This document shows, in pieces, positions 1-11,910 of a stretch of DNA of 64,000 nt; positions within the stretch are counted from its first letter, which is position 1, and each line of letters opens with the position of its first letter. The position numbers and the translations under genes are program-made. The notes under the pieces are model-generated. The model did no database searches and had not been told where the DNA came from. It saw nothing but the letters and a program-made list of their open reading frames with translations. The stretch is from Seison nebaliae (Eukaryota; Rotifera; Pararotatoria; Seisonacea; Seisonidae), in contig JALJEE010002469.1 in NCBI GenBank assembly GCA_023231475.1, positions 60,985 through 124,984 of the forward strand. The letters run 5' to 3'.

Positions 1-1298
1 CCGTCTGCATTCTTGTCTGCGTATGTACGTTAGCTTATTTTTCGGAGTTATGTAATAGTTTATTAAATGGATTCGTTGAGATTGTGTAATTAGTGGGGAG
101 AAAAGGGGTTGGATGGCTGGGTGAATACGAAGCAAATTTTACGTGAGTTCTAAATTTAATAAGAAGAAATCGGGTATTTTATGCAAACCGTTCTTCTTCT
201 TATTCTTCTTCTTTTCTCTCGAGTTTTAGCGGCTTTTCTTCTTCTTCTTATTCGTCCTTCTCACTTCGTCAAGTCTATTCATTCAGTTTCTTTTTTTTTT
301 CTTTAATGTTTAATATTCGCAATATTCGTATGAAAATTATTAAGACATTCACCCGAATTTCCATTTTGTTGAGAGGAAAACGTAAAGAACTAGATCGACA
401 AGACGACTATACGCTTGTGTGAGTGTGTGTGTGTATGTGTGTGTGTGTGTGTAAGACTTCATGGAAGGAATACCGATGTATCATGCACATCGTACAAGTT
501 GAAGATGTGGAAGAATAAGGAGATCTTCCAACCATATAACTCATTATCTCCATTATCATCAACATTAACAGTAGCAAATAGGAGAAACAACAAGAACAAG
601 AAGAACAACAGCAACAACAGTCGAATAATAACAAACTTCTATTGTAGTGGATTTGTGAGACTTTTATGCTTATCATATTTCATCGACTGATAATTTCCCA
701 AAAGAACAAGGTAATACGATGGAGTATAGTAAATGGAAATGGAGTTGTTGTTTCAGATGGAATGATGGCTCTGTAGTATGAATGACTCGATGGAAGTACA
801 ATTCGATTGGAATTATCGTGACAAATTAAATGAATTTGTTATTAGTTCTTAATTTCACCTAAAATTCATTAATTACGAATCATCCTAGAAATACCTCCGC
901 CTTCTCCCGCTATTCATTGTGTAGGTGAGGGGATGTGTATTTTGAATGTGAGAGCGACTTGAGACAGAGATCGATGCACCAGCTCCAAAGTAAATGATGA
1001 GACTTCCTATACGACAATCGAATGCTCTCTCCGATCTTTCTTCTTCGTTAGAGGCAAATTATATGGAGACAGGTGTACTACTGAAAATATTTTTGGTGGC
1101 ATTTTAACTAATAAATTATAATTGGGAGAAATTAATGAAAATTAAAGAGGAGAAAGTAGTTGGAAAGATAAGAAGAAGAGACAGGTGGATCATCACAAAG
1201 TCAAAGGAAAGTATATACCAAATTGAATTGACGACGTCGACGAAAGAAGAAAAGGGAGGAGAAGATGAGAAGAGTCGAATCGACTTTTAATGAAAGGA
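1..1298. other. Non-coding, low-complexity stretch
   Basis: No gene is supported here. The stretch holds pyrimidine-rich runs (TTCTTCTT-like, about 190-250), a TG dinucleotide run near 415-452 and AAC/AAG triplet runs near 590-620. Reading frames across the TG run are artefacts of repeat translation (Cys-Val and His-Thr runs). Confidence 0.6.
415..452. repeat. TG dinucleotide microsatellite
   Basis: Imperfect run of TG repeats interrupted by single-base changes. Similar TG/CA runs occur near 32100, 50740 and 56530. Confidence 0.9.
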
Positions 1299-1306
1299 TA
1301 TATAAA
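1299..1306 (+). promoter_or_regulatory. Putative TATA box
   Basis: The sequence TATATAAA is followed by GG, with a purine-rich leader and then an ATG at 1355, about 50 bases downstream. That spacing suits a TATA box and a short 5' leader. No transcription data are available; position and motif are the only support. Confidence 0.4.
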
Positions 1307-1354
1307 GGTGAGATGCAGAGCACAGGCAAATAAGAAAAAAACCGAACAACGAAG

Positions 1355-1543
1355 ATGATGAAGATAAATAATAAGAATAGTTTGTTATATGTAAATGAAG
1401 GGAAAACGAAAGAGATTATAAAAATAAATGTCGTTTGGAATATGATAAGTTCTCAGTCGGATGTTCCCGCTGAAAATGATATGAGATTTTCACCTCACCA
1501 GATTTCCCCACATTCAATCTTCGAATACATCTTTAATTCATAG
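1355..1543 (+). CDS. Possible small protein, 62 aa, behind a TATA box
   Basis: I do not recognise this product. An ATG-initiated frame of 62 codons starts about 50 bases after a TATATAAA element, with a second ATG directly following. The N-terminal half is Lys/Asn-rich and the C-terminal half is Ser/Pro/His-rich, with no membrane segment or known motif. Frames of this length are common by chance in this AT-rich DNA, so the promoter-like element is the main reason to list it. It could also be the first exon of a longer gene, or noise. Confidence 0.25.
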   Translation: MMKINNKNSLLYVNEGKTKEIIKINVVWNMISSQSDVPAENDMRFSPHQISPHSIFEYIFNS

Positions 1544-2009
1544 AGCGGAAAACCTTTCAGTTCTTTTCCTCACACATTCTTTCGTCAAGGCCTGTAATCA
1601 TGAAGAATGAAATCTATTTCATTTCGATATTCCCACGCTAGAGACAGTTTGGATAGATAGACAAACGGAGAGAAGACAGGAGAAACGGTTAGATTAAATG
1701 GTTAAATTAGACGGTTAAATAGTTAGGTAAAGATACTATAGGTCGGTGGCTAGAGAGTGGCACGTGTAAGTGTGTGTGTATGTGTGTGTATGAGAGAAAT
1801 ATGCATATTCACATATCCAACACCAGAATCTTTAGATGTCCTCCACATTCACAAGTTAAGTCTCTATCGCCGATGCGTCGATGAGTGCGAATGTGCGTGC
1901 ACTTTGTGAATGAATGGGAGATATGGATACATATGTCAATTATTTCCATACTAAGTAAATGAAATTCTCATTTTGAAGTTTACTATTTATTTTCATAAGT
2001 CTATCGCAT
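1544..2009. other. Non-coding stretch downstream of the membrane-protein gene
   Basis: Nothing recognisable. It contains a GTGTGTG-like run near 1770-1790 and probably the 3' untranslated region of the minus-strand gene whose stop lies at 2010. Confidence 0.5.
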
Positions 2010-5000
2010 TTATAGCATATCCTTCGACCGTAAATAATCATGGATTAAATTGGTCAATTTGAAACCGGTGAATCGTTCCAATCTCTCGGGTAAGTTTCTC
2101 GCCGATGGTAATGAACTTATTCGTTTCTCTTCTTCTGGCTCTTCTTCCGTCATGCGCGAAGGACAACTGTTTCGTCGCGAACTCCACGGCTCTCCTTTCG
2201 GTAGACTTTTCTTCGCCGGTAGACTAGAATCGATACTTGACATCATCTCAAACGAATTGAGCCAGGGCACTTGTCGATATTTCCCTCGACGATTCATTGT
2301 CGACGGGAAACTCTTCTCACTCGTCAATCGAGCCCACTCGCCAACATTCCCATCCGCCATCATTTCTATATCATGTCCATCTTCTGACACATTGACCGGC
2401 AACAGATTACCACTCTCTCCACGTCCATTCCTCAATCTTTTCGACATTCTCCGACGTTTAAAAAGAGTGCTAAAGCCTAAATAGACAACTATAATTACGA
2501 CGATAAGCAGGACACCTGGAAATACGATAGTTCCGATTAAAGTCATAAAGATGTTATACTTCCTTCTGGAGCCGGGCGATTTCAAATGACGAATTTTACG
2601 ATAATTCTTCGTTTTAACAATCACACTTTCGTTATGTTTCAAACAATTGGAGTTAATATAAGGATCGTTTCTCGGACATAAACATTCGCCATTTCTCATC
2701 TCAATTCCATCGCAACCAGTTTCATTCGAGAGGAGAAGTTTCTTCTCAACCGATATCGTCTTTCCAGTAATGCGCAATAATTCCATCACATTCTTTTCCA
2801 CATGACCAACTGCAGTCGTACTGAATACATCATTGAAACAAGATTTTATTTTACAAGTAAATATTTTATGAAAAGTTGAATGAACATTGAATCCATCGAC
2901 GAACATGAACAACATTCCATTATCAAGTTGAATACGACGAATAACCGGATGTCCCAGATCTTTTTCAAACGACATTCTCATTGATTCTATAATTCGATAA
3001 GATCTCTTTTTTTCTTCTTCTAATTTCAATAACTCATTCATATCCGTTACTGCATACATTATATCGTCATTCATTACGAAATCGACAATCGTCGAATAAT
3101 TCCCAATTATTTCAAGTTGTTCAATCATATCTCCCGTCCATAACAATCGTATGATTCTCGTTTCTATTCGATGATCTTTATTTGCCTCCGATTTCTCCAA
3201 AATAAACAGATATTGATCATGTATCACTAACCGTTGAATGTCGAATTGACCTCTATATGGAAATGGTGAAAGAATGGAAAGTGGAGGAAGTGGAGAAACT
3301 TCGTTTTGTAAATGAAAAATATTCGATGTTTCAAATTCGGCAATTCGTCAATCTCTCCTACAAACATTTCATTTCGTTCATTCACAAAGAATATTTGATA
3401 ATTGAATCGATCGATCTCCATAAACTTTATCTGTCCTATACTTACCAGAGGTGACTGTTTTCGATCTAAATAAGTCAATCCTTGAAGTGGGATATTGAAA
3501 TTAGCATCTTGCTAATCAATTGTCGATTAAGAGAAGAAAAGGTGAATTAGAACACATGTATTGTAAAAATAAAAGAACCTGAAAAGATGGTAATTCGAAA
3601 CGAAAAAGAAAAGCCGATTCTTCACCATCACTAATAATATAGAGATATGGTGCTAAATACTTCATTTTCACGACTTTATTTTTTCGAATATCTAACAACA
3701 TCTGCATTCGTAAACTCATCATTGTTTGTTTGAATTTGAAGAGTTTACCTCGTTCATCGAACGAATACCATTGGAATCCCATCAAATATTTCTTTGAGAA
3801 GAAGATTGAGAGGAACAGTTCGTCATTTCTCGTCTTCGGTGTACATGGGAGTTTTTTCGTTTCGTTATTGAACAAAGGAAAGTTTGCCGATTTTTTTGAC
3901 ATTTGATTTTGGATGATTTCATGTTTCATATATTTCTCATATTCATAAATGATTTCTTCAGTTCCATTTGCAACCTGTTTACGGAAACCGAAGAAACAAA
4001 ATTTCTCTTTCTTCAAATGACAACAAATTCTCTTCCAATTTTTTTCGAAGAAATAATCTTCCTCCGAATTGACAACATATCTCCCCAATAGATGTAATCC
4101 ATTCTTCCAAAATAATTTAACAATCAATTCATCTAATTCCGTATCGAATATGATGAGAATAATTGCAGATAAATCATTTTTCTCATTCTCCTTCATTTCC
4201 ATTATCTGGAAATCTTTTATGATATTATTCGTTTGAGATGTGTAGATGAATTTCGATGCCATATCATTCATATTTAATTCAACGAGGTTATGTTGTTCAT
4301 AAAGAAAATAAAGTTTGGGAGATCCGTTTGAAAATAACCATATGAAATGATGGACATCTGGCAGGAATGGAATTTTACGATTCTTCCCATTGGAACTTAT
4401 TTCGAAATTTTTATGGATTTTACAATTTTTAAAATTGATCATTTTACAACTTTGTCCTTCGGATATGAATGGCCATAAACAATTTTCCGATTCGTCCGAT
4501 GTATTTTCTCCTCGTCCATCCATATTATTTTCGATGGTTCCATGTGTAAATGGAATAACTTCAGATATGGTGGGAAAGAAGGCGGAGAAGTTGAGTGTGG
4601 TCTTATTATATCGTAATAGTTTGTGCATATACCAAGAGAAGACATAAATTTCATCATTATACGATTTCGTTAATGATGTGACGATGGTCGTTGAATTATT
4701 TAATCGATTACATTGGTGAGGCAATCGAGGCCATTTCCCTAAATTTGCACATTCATTTTTATCGTTCACTTTTCGCCATTTGATGGCTCGATATTTTTTC
4801 GTTTTCAACGCCCGATAAATATTTCGGGGAAGGTAAGGCATCATCATAATTTCATCGTCGACCGTTTCCACTTTTATTGCGTCGCTTTTAAAAGAAATTT
4901 TCATTTAAATTTTATGAAAATGATAAATTGAACTTGTCGATAGATAAGGTGATGGAACCGATGGGCAACTTGTCCACATAAAGGAAATCGATGTTGTTCG

Positions 5001-6902
5001 TCGATGGATCACATTGGGAAATAGTTTGAAAAAGTTGAAGGAATTCGAATGCGATTAGTAATTCATTCTCGAACAATTTAACGAGACCGAGAACTAAATT
5101 ATTTTTAATATTAATATCTAAATGGATTATATTCACATTCTCCAACAGTTGAACATGACAATCTATTAAAAATCGACATTTAAATAATATATGAGAATGA
5201 GATGATAAAACCGTTTTGTGTGGAAATTCCTATGAGTTTATGTTGAATCAATGCGACGAAATGTGTTTGATTTCGATATTGATATGAATGGACGAATGCC
5301 AAATCCAATTCTTTATTGATGAATGGTAAAGTGAGTATGGTGGACATTAGAAATGGAGTGCCATTTTTTAAAATGAGTCGATCGATTCGATTCGGTCGTC
5401 TTAACAGATAAAGATAATCATTCGATTCATCTAAGAGGTTCGATTCATTCAATGTACTACAAATATGTCTGGTACGAGTTTTCGCTAAATACGTTTGACG
5501 GTTATGTTCCTCTATCAAAAATAGAGAATGTAATTCCTCATCATAATTCATGTATTTCAATTCATATAAGACAATCTCCGTCGGCGAATGACGTCGAAGA
5601 AGATTTTGTAACAATAATATCTTGTGATGATGAAATGCATTCTCTTTACGTAATTTCTGAAGTGCTCTTATCTCACAATTCTCCATCGATCGTTGAATGA
5701 TTTTCGTATTGGTCGTCAGTATGACACGTGTACAATGGTTGCCAGAATGAACTGATAATTGTTTAACAACATCAACATCTTTCAAATATTTCAAATTAAT
5801 TTCATTACCCATTTGTGTCATAGGGCGATTGGAGAAATTAATTCTCAATAATTTCTTCATACAATTGTTGAAGAGATAAATTATTCCGTTGTCACTATCG
5901 ATACTGATGACGTCTTGTTGGACACATTTTATTGTCTTATTATTGTCAATTTGCGTTGGCAAATCGAATTCATAAGTATTATTTGTATTTGATCGAATCT
6001 GCAAGAACGGTTGTTTTCCTGATCGATATCCAAATATCCCAATCGAACTAAAGAAGTTGAATGAAATAGGATTGGAATAGAAATGAAAACTCTTTCAATC
6101 GATGAATGGATGTGAGAATTTGAAAATTCTCCAATCGAACAACTTGTGCGTCGTGGATAATTGAAAAATGTTGAGTCTTCCTGAGGAAGTTCAAACGGTA
6201 AAATCGCTTACCAAAATTCTCGTCATCTTCCAACCATTGCAATTGGTTACAATACTCGTCATAACGCAAATAAGTAACTGCACTCGCTCGATAATCTCCA
6301 AATATCGGACGACATTTGTTCAGAACGAAAACATGTTTGCTGTCATTACCTTCCTGTTATTGGGAGAAATGAAGGAAAAAAATGAATTGATCTTTGGAGG
6401 ATATCTTCAAGAAAAGTATATTAGATAGATGATGAAAAGTGGAAAATAGAATTTTCCGTCAAATAGATATGAATGAAGATATGAGATGATGATGATGATG
6501 ATGATGATATGAAAGTGTTGAAATGAAAAAAAAGGTAAATAAGTTTTAAAGTGGAGATAGAGTAGTAGAGAGTGAAGAAGTAGTAGAAGTAGTTAGTGAA
6601 TAAATAAGAAAGAAAACCTTTTGAATATTCCCAATGAACAAGTTCTTCTTAACTTCATCGTACCAGAAGAAGGAACGACGATGGTAGGCGATGAAAGTAA
6701 AATGGGGAGCATAGGCAGCGGATGAAATGACGTCCGCTTCTTTGTTCTGACAGGTGATTGCAATATGAACTGGGTCCTTTGAATTCTCACGTAATAATTG
6801 CAAATGACGGCCGTAGCTAATGAGATGCACGTTACGGAACGCTATGACATTCCCGCTCAGTAGACAACACATGAATAAAACAAAGAAATGTTGGCGCTTC
6901 AT
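2010..6902 (-). CDS. Large type I membrane protein, beta-propeller-like ectodomain with EGF-like module (diverged LDL-receptor-like)
   Basis: Seven exons join in frame to 1457 codons: 6902-6618, 6353-6091, 6047-5212, 5162-4934, 4884-3579, 3511-3300, 3252-2010. The product starts with a signal peptide (about residues 1-22, hydrophobic core FFVLFMCCLLSG). A long ectodomain follows, with recurring hydrophobic-aromatic strands of the kind seen in YWTD-type propellers (for example ISIDSDNGIIYLF and IYVFSWYMHKLLRYN). Near the C-terminus lies a Cys-rich EGF-like piece (CDG...GECLCP...NSNC), then one membrane segment (about 25 residues rich in Ile/Val/Leu) followed by KRRR, and a cytoplasmic tail of roughly 150 residues. 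Propeller-EGF-membrane order recalls LDL-receptor relatives, but no canonical YWTD motif or LDL-A module is visible, so the family is inferred. Every intron starts GTT; five are 43-67 bp and the first is 264 bp. Confidence 0.8.
3440..3445 (-). other. Unused GTAAGT site inside an exon
   Basis: On the minus strand the coding sequence reads through CTG|GTAAGT, which encodes part of SPLVSIGQI. It resembles a standard animal 5' splice site, yet the frame continues on both sides and the exon closes properly at a GTTTCT donor 140 bases later. Listed because it bears on the unusual donor preference in this genome. Confidence 0.6.
6481..6510. repeat. GAT triplet microsatellite within intron 1 of the membrane-protein gene
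   Basis: Tandem GAT/ATG triplets lie inside the 264-bp first intron (6354-6617). Expansion of this run may explain why this intron is longer than its neighbours. Confidence 0.85.
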
Positions 6903-9383
6903 GTCCGATCAACATTCAGCAACACACATAAATTAAAGCTGCTCTCTTAAAGTAAGATGATAATTCAGAAGATACACAATCTAAGGGATGTAAACAGCAA
7001 AACATGAGTGAAGTGGGAAGAGAAATGAAACGATAGATAATTTTTGATGAGACTTTCGGACGAATGTAAACTGGTCAGAATGAGAGAGAAGGGAGAATGA
7101 AAAAGAAGAGAAAAGGTCATAAAAGAACTGTCTGATTTGAAGGAGGAAAGGAGGAAATGAATGAAATAAGTTTTAAAGATTCTAATTGAACGGATCACGG
7201 TCATCACATAACGATTGAGAGCGAAAAACATCATCGCTGGCCATTCTCGTCCGATGATAAAAAGTCTAATGGCGATAATTAATGTACCTTTCTACGAGTC
7301 ATCATTATAAATGTAAGGGAACTGCTATTCAACGAAATTTGCTTTCGAACGACTCGAAATAAATTCTAACAAGCAAATACGAAAATGAAGAAGACGAAAA
7401 AAGAAGGAGAGGAAGAAGTAGAAGAATATAAAGGAGGAGAATGCGAAGAAGCGAATGAGAGGAGAAAATAGAAAGGTTATATAGATTCCTTGCATATCGA
7501 TTAATATTTAGGAGAATCGTTAAGAAACCTCATAAACCTTATAGACGAAGAATATGATAGCGAATTCTTAATGAATAACCAAATTAAAAGTAATCATATA
7601 ATTTGCTTGCGTAGCTATTGCTTCAACAAGTAATTGACATTATAATTGTCATTTCAGCCGGATACGAACCCTCTTATCACAAATTTCAGATCTCGACTTT
7701 CTCATTCACTAATGTCAGCCCAATGTCCAACATTTTGAGAGATGTTGGTTGTTAAATACATCATTGCACCAGATAATATCAGGACAACAAGTCCCAATGT
7801 ATCACCTTTTCAATCCACTACAAATTTTACTGAAATTTTCTTTTCTTTTCAACATTCGTTCCTCTTAACATTTCGCCAAAGTTCATGGACACTCTCCCAA
7901 CCGACACATTCTATGACGGATATTCGGAAACGGAAAAAAAATAAAATATTTTTTTCCTTCATTCACAAATGTTAATATCTTTTAATTCGAAAAGAAATAT
8001 GACCAGTTAACTAATTCGAAGGAAAACTGTAAGAATCCAATAAACTGAAACTGCCATTACTTCTCTCAATGCCCTTTCGTTTAAAGCATTAAAAATCATC
8101 TGTCAGCATTTTTTTTTTTGAAAATCAATCAAACTATAAATCTTCTTTATAAAATAAACATGAAGATTTCACTCATTTTAATATCTTCTGACTAATGTAA
8201 GATGAGTTTTGTCATTATTTTGAGTAACTTTCATTCATTTTTGTTCAGACAACAATTCCTTTACTTACGTTGGGATAATATTGGGATATAATCTGAATCT
8301 ATCTAATATTATATGATATTATTATCAATTCATTTCACATGGTACATACGCTGAAATGCATCTGATTGACATCTATTGTGAGGAATGGTAGAATGCGAAT
8401 CATGTTCAATTGATAGAAAAGTTTAATGATAAAACGGAAAATTAATAATTTTCATTCCCATCGGATTTCAAGTATCCAAATTTTCTAATTAAACTTCCCA
8501 TATCGTTTAGTGGTTAAATACACCAATACAAACTTCCACGAATATTTCGTCAAGGAAACACCTCGTACAAAATAAATATTCATGCATAAACACATTGCTC
8601 ACAGACGATTTCATTTACCAAGAATTACATTTAATTACCTCATTGGGAATTAATGGAACATATTTTAGTACCCAGGTAATAAGTAACATAGTGATGAAGA
8701 ATAATAAGATATTTCTAATCTTAAATATTTCTTTCTTTCAAACTTGAAAGAATTTCATCTATTTATTTTCCTGATAATGCTCTAATTAAACTCTATGAAT
8801 ACAGTCAATGAATAAATTCAATTTTCATTTGAATTTTACGTAATTATAAATCTTGGTCTGTCCCTTAACATTCACCTTTTCTTTCATTCAGCCTTATAGT
8901 TTCGTAATTCTTCTTTCATCCAATCCGAACTGCATTAGTAACTGGTTTATGACCTCCGATTCCTCAACCATTCCATAACATAAGGAGATTTCTGGAACAA
9001 CTTCAGAAACGTGAAATTTCCATTTTTTATGCCTAGAAATATTCCATCTTTTTAATCACACCTACCGAAACGCGATCTTTACCACAGACTACTGGTCATC
9101 GATTACGGTTTAACTTATTTTCGAACATAATTTTATTTAAAAAAAACTTATAATTCTAACAAGATATAATTCAAAAGGAAATCCTCTAAATGAACTTATA
9201 TTAAAGAAAAAGAATAAATTTCAAGTTTTATTAAAATTATAAGATAATAAGATGTACGAAGAATTTCCTTTAGCAGAAGAATGTTTATAGTAAAAATTAT
9301 CAAATTGTTTTATTAATTCTTTTTCCCATTAATACGAATTCAAAAATTCATCCCGAAAACCCAAAAAGGTTTTATTCATTTTC
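6903..9383. other. Non-coding stretch, about 2.5 kb
   Basis: No convincing gene. It should hold the promoter of the minus-strand membrane-protein gene (6903-7250) and the 3' flank of GILT. Reading frames up to 89 codons near 6965-7234 and 7742-7975 are Phe/Leu/Ser-rich with no conserved pattern, and I treat them as chance frames. Confidence 0.5.
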
Positions 9384-10240
9384 TCATTTTCCATATTCTG
9401 CAGAACGTTTTGAAGAATGATGGAAAGATAGTGTTAAAAATTAGGAAACTTTGATTGAAACAAATTTGAGGTTTATCTGGACCGAGATAAGTATCACAAA
9501 CCAATTTGGTTAAATTCTCTGTTGCATCATGTTGGATTTTATCGGTGTGAATCTAAAAATTGGTAGAAGTTCATTAACAATATTCGAATAGTTCAAGAAC
9601 CCCATTCACAGTTACCCAAGGCACAAACTCATGTTTCGGCCTTAATTTAGCCGTTTCAGTACCAACATAATATTCCAAAACATTACCTGCCGTACTGTTC
9701 GCACAACTCATTAAAATTCTTTCATCAAACTTGATCGATTTGGCGCACTGTAGAAAATGGGAAACAATTGAATCAGAAATCAAAAAAAAATTTGAGCAAC
9801 CTTCAAAGCAATGTTATCGATATTGGATGGTTTCTCACTTTCTTTACTGATGAAATATTCCATACAATGTATGAACGTGAATTTTGATGGCTCATCCGTA
9901 ATATAATTTAATGCACATGTCTCCAATATATTTCCTCGACATTCAACTGGTCCATGTTGACAAACGTATTCATAGTTATATGGCGATTGTCTCGTAATCT
10001 ATAGACGAATTAAAATTAGAATTATCTCACTAGTCATTGAACCTTTGTATTACCGAAAGGATAGAAAGTTATCTTCATAATCGTTCCAACTTCTTTTTCT
10101 GCTTTTTCCAATTGTCCCAAAGTGAAATCGACACAATCGGGACAAAGTGATTCCATGTAGAGCCCAATGTTGACCGGTGGTGCCATATGGGCATTTGAGA
10201 GGAGAAAACATATGAAGAGGAGGAATATTTTGGAAATCAT
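9384..10240 (-). CDS. GILT: Gamma-interferon-inducible lysosomal thiol reductase (GILT) family protein
   Basis: GILT enzymes reduce protein disulfides in the acidic lysosome. Five exons join in frame (10240-10043, 9998-9801, 9747-9601, 9552-9450, 9397-9384) to 219 residues, within the family's usual size. A signal peptide covers about residues 1-18 (KIFLLFICFLLS). The active-site CXXC is CPDC at 33-36 within LYMESLCPDC, and the GILT signature CQHGPVECRGNILETC starts at residue 79. The conserved stretch PWVTVNG|IHTDKIQ falls exactly across the third intron, which fixes that splice. Introns of 44-53 bp start GTTCAA, GTTGCT, GTTCTT and GTTTCC. The last splice is less certain; without it the protein would end about 20 residues later, at 9376. 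Family assignment is secure. Confidence 0.92.
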
Positions 10241-11910
10241 TTCTAGTAAACAAATGGAGTTTGAGTGAAAGAAGTTAAATTGAAATTAATCGATTTCACT
10301 CGATACAAATACAAATCTTTTCCTTACATTGTTTTATTATTACAACAAATTATCGAGGTGTCGAATAGTTAAATAAAAACAAAAATAAAGTCCGGTTAAG
10401 AGAGTTCGGAGAGAAGAACCGACTCACCATGAAAAAATATACGATCGTATTGATCATCGACGATTCTGAAATATTCTCGGAAAAATAGATAACATATTAA
10501 GAAATTTATCTGAAATTAACAAGAAATTTGTGAAGCAAATCTCTGACTCAATTTTAGATCTCAAACAAATCGAGTACATATGTTAGAATGTCGAAATTTG
10601 AAATTAAATTACGTTTATTGCAGTTAATTTTTCATTGGAATAATGTCCTAAAATTATTTTCAAGAGATATACTCTCATACTGATTGGAGGTTGTAGAAAG
10701 TGAGAGAAATCGAGAAATTTCAATTGAGATTGAAAAGATTATTCATCCTACAAAAGACAATCTAAGAATGATCAACGCCATCAGTTAAAATTGAAGATTT
10801 CTTCTTTTTATCAATAGGAAAATAAAGAACATAAATTTCTGTAGCTAATCTAATCTAAACCGGCCGGATGAAAGAGATATTATTAATCTTGATTATTATT
10901 ATAGTGGCAAACGATAAATGTAAGAAAACAATATCAATATCATTTTAACATCACATAAATATCAGTTCAAATTATACAATGCTATACAATATTTATTTAG
11001 CAATATTTCGAGATATTACTCCTAAACACGATGAAGGGTCCAATTTTGTCATTGGTGGAAATGATATCAATATCCTCATACGGAGAACATAAATTTTTCC
11101 GTTACTAAAAATTTAATATTCTTTAACACAAATGGTCAACTCTCGTCTTTCGGGTAATACTTGTTTACTTATAAAATTGTCTAGATTAAAATATGAGTGG
11201 CCATAGAAACTATTTGATGAAGATAAGACTTGTTTACTTACAACCTCAACAAATTTAAATAAAATATTTATAATCTCTCATATATTCGTCTGATATATGA
11301 AATAATGAGAATTTGAAAGCAGCTGACATCTCTAACATCTCACATGAGAGTCAATGAATCCTCGTGAAATGCGTTTGGATTAATAATAAAACTAAAAACT
11401 AAATTTCGTTGTGATGAAAAAAATTGTAAGAATAATTAAAGATAAAATTATTTCAGGTTGTTATTAGCCTTGGAGTCATTTCATTTTGATACCTGATACC
11501 CATGAAATTTTTGTTTGAATTTATCGCATAAGAATTTTGATTAATGTGGAGATATGTTTATTGAGAAGGAATTAGAATATAAGAATAACATAAAACAAAA
11601 TCAACAAGACAAAGGCTACGGTTGATGGCGAATGATGAGTTTTCAATGTGTTCAGAGTATAAAAAGAACGACAGTGATATGAGACTCAATATGAGAAGAA
11701 CAATTATATTCACCGGGAAATATAAGTCATAAAAGTTTAATGATCTTTCAAGTTTTGTTCAGATTTTTTTCTTTTGTTTCATATGCGACGAATTTGATGG
11801 TTCCCAACAAATCATCATCAGAACTATCAATAGTTAGTTACATAATTTGGTATTTTCAATAATACTATTAGTAATCGATTGGGAGGAGATTGACCGTTCT
11901 CCTAACTCTT
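10241..11910. other. Non-coding stretch between GILT and the Goliath-like ligase
   Basis: AT-rich DNA without a supported gene. It presumably includes the GILT promoter near 10241-10400 and the 3' untranslated region of the ligase gene. No repeat or structured RNA was recognised. Confidence 0.5.

Noticed and set aside
415-690. 91-codon frame across a TG run
   Set aside because: Begins in a microsatellite and has no conserved features.
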